This document shows positions 21,042 to 21,516 of a DNA stretch of 21,516 nt, piece after piece. A program made the position numbers and the translations under genes. The stretch comes from a virus. Every line of letters begins with the position of its first letter. Positions within the stretch are counted from its first letter, which is position 1. The notes beneath the pieces were generated by a model. That model was not told the DNA's origin. It saw only the letters and a list, made by a program, of their open reading frames with translations, and did not search any database. Location: positions 1-21,516 of the IMG/VR virus record IMGVR_UViG_3300020220_000390, one strand, 5' to 3'.

Positions 21042-21144
21042 TTTTACACTTTCTGTAAACAGGATAGAGAAGCAAACCAACAATCAATCCCACAACAGGA
21101 TTGATTATAGACACACAAAGTACGATAAACAAAAGAGCTATCAT
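21031..21144 (-). CDS. Small membrane protein, 37 aa
   Basis: ATG 21144 overlaps the preceding TAA by 1 nt (TAATG). The product is mostly hydrophobic: MIALLFIVLCVSIINPVVGL followed by IVGLLLYPVY and a basic tail RKCKNEK. It can span the inner membrane once or as a hairpin, the Asn-Pro marking a turn, with a positive end likely in the cytoplasm. Small membrane peptides like this in early regions may interfere with superinfection, but nothing here proves it. Confidence 0.65.
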   Translation of the reverse strand: MIALLFIVLCVSIINPVVGLIVGLLLYPVYRKCKNEK

Positions 21145-21314
21145 TATTGTTGACTGGTTTTCTGATCGTAATCCATTGTCAAATCCATCAGTTCTTCTAA
21201 TGTATCCAACATTTGGCAAAGATCTGGTGAGGGATTTTGTTCATCCATTTCTTCTAGTGTAAGGTGAAGTTCCGAACACAACTCAAATACTCTTTCCAAT
21301 AGGTCTTCATTCAT
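21144..21314 (-). CDS. Small acidic helical protein, 56 aa
   Basis: ATG 21314 has a strong AGGAG 7 nt upstream and the frame ends in the TAATG overlap with the membrane protein. MNEDLLERVFELCSELHLTL and DLCQMLDTLEELMDLTMDYD form two acidic amphipathic helices with leucine/methionine faces, likely a helical hairpin. No family recognised; a partner-binding role is possible. Confidence 0.7.
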   Translation of the reverse strand: MNEDLLERVFELCSELHLTLEEMDEQNPSPDLCQMLDTLEELMDLTMDYDQKTSQQ

Positions 21315-21516
21315 TAGTTTTCTCCTGTTTATCTACCCAAACCAGTAACTGTACTAGATCAGACACATCTAAATGGTTGGTGCTTTTATCCATGTAGGGG
21401 ATAAACGCTTGTTTATCATTCAATACAGCAACCTCAACAGTGCCGTGCCGAAACTGATGTGGCAGTAATATAGATACAGTATATCCGTTTGGAAAATCGA
21501 GTTTGAAACAATGAGA
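21307..21516 (-). CDS. Unassigned protein, 5' end outside the window
   Basis: An open frame enters from the right edge and ends at TGA 21307-21309, overlapping the next start by 8 nt. The 69 visible residues include FPNGYTVSILLPHQF, TVEVAVLNDKQAF and LDVSDLVQLLVWVDK. This pattern, a strand pair ending in VEVAVL then a C-terminal helix, is common in small early proteins of marine podoviruses, but I cannot name a family. Confidence 0.65.
   Translation of the reverse strand, partial: SHCFKLDFPNGYTVSILLPHQFRHGTVEVAVLNDKQAFIPYMDKSTNHLDVSDLVQLLVWVDKQEKTNE

Noticed and set aside
1-21516. CRISPR array, integrase, transposon or attachment site
   Set aside because: No regularly spaced repeats, recombinase motifs or terminal inverted repeats were found; the tRNAs are intact phage genes without duplicated 3' ends.

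Overview
The window is one arm of a lytic podovirus genome with T7-like (Autographiviridae-type) replication and transcription genes. It carries a single-subunit T7-type RNA polymerase, a gp2.5-like single-strand binding protein, a fused primase-helicase, a family A DNA polymerase and a gp6-like 5'-3' exonuclease, in the same relative order as in T7. Every gene I can support lies on the minus strand, so expression runs from high to low coordinates. I found no integrase, repressor, CRISPR array or insertion sequence. The A+T-rich sequence, the B12-dependent ribonucleotide reductase and ThyX suggest a marine or other aquatic bacterial host. That is inference, and the host cannot be named from the sequence.

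Layout, in the direction of transcription (right to left). (1) 21516-16755 is an early region of small, mostly unassigned genes joined by 1-70 nt overlaps: two paralogous DUF6878-like proteins, a DUF6915-like protein, a deaminase-fold protein, a GP88-like cysteine protein, a DksA/TraR-type zinc finger and several hypotheticals. A tRNA-Arg(UCU)/tRNA-Ile(UAU) pair sits inside it with almost no spacing. (2) 16731-12133 holds tRNA-Leu(UAA), a DUF932 protein, a repeat-containing acidic protein, ThyX and the RNA polymerase. (3) 12136-9507 holds small genes, a calcineurin-like phosphoesterase, the single-strand binding protein and a RusA resolvase. (4) 9445-5379 holds a C5-methyltransferase-like protein, the primase-helicase and the DNA polymerase. 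(5) 5370-491 holds nucleotide metabolism and DNA degradation: a DUF4406 protein, a papain-like protein, a dNMP-kinase-like protein, a tiny acidic protein, the exonuclease, dUTPase and class II ribonucleotide reductase. (6) 479-1 is the start of an unassigned gene leaving the window.

The genes fit one programme. The exonuclease can degrade host DNA and the kinase can recycle dNMPs. The B12-dependent reductase makes dNTPs directly from NTPs, dUTPase (and perhaps the deaminase-fold protein) supplies dUMP, and ThyX converts dUMP to dTMP. The polymerase, primase-helicase, SSB and RusA then replicate and resolve the DNA. The three tRNAs read AGA, AUA and UUA, codons common in this A+T-rich sequence.

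The most interesting unlisted signal is a short element, core TTGGG-N2-TAWAGA on the minus strand, found in all four larger gaps between protein genes of the replication half (near 10775, 9483, 3806 and 2907). Two copies resemble the SP6 promoter, making them candidate promoters for the phage's own RNA polymerase.
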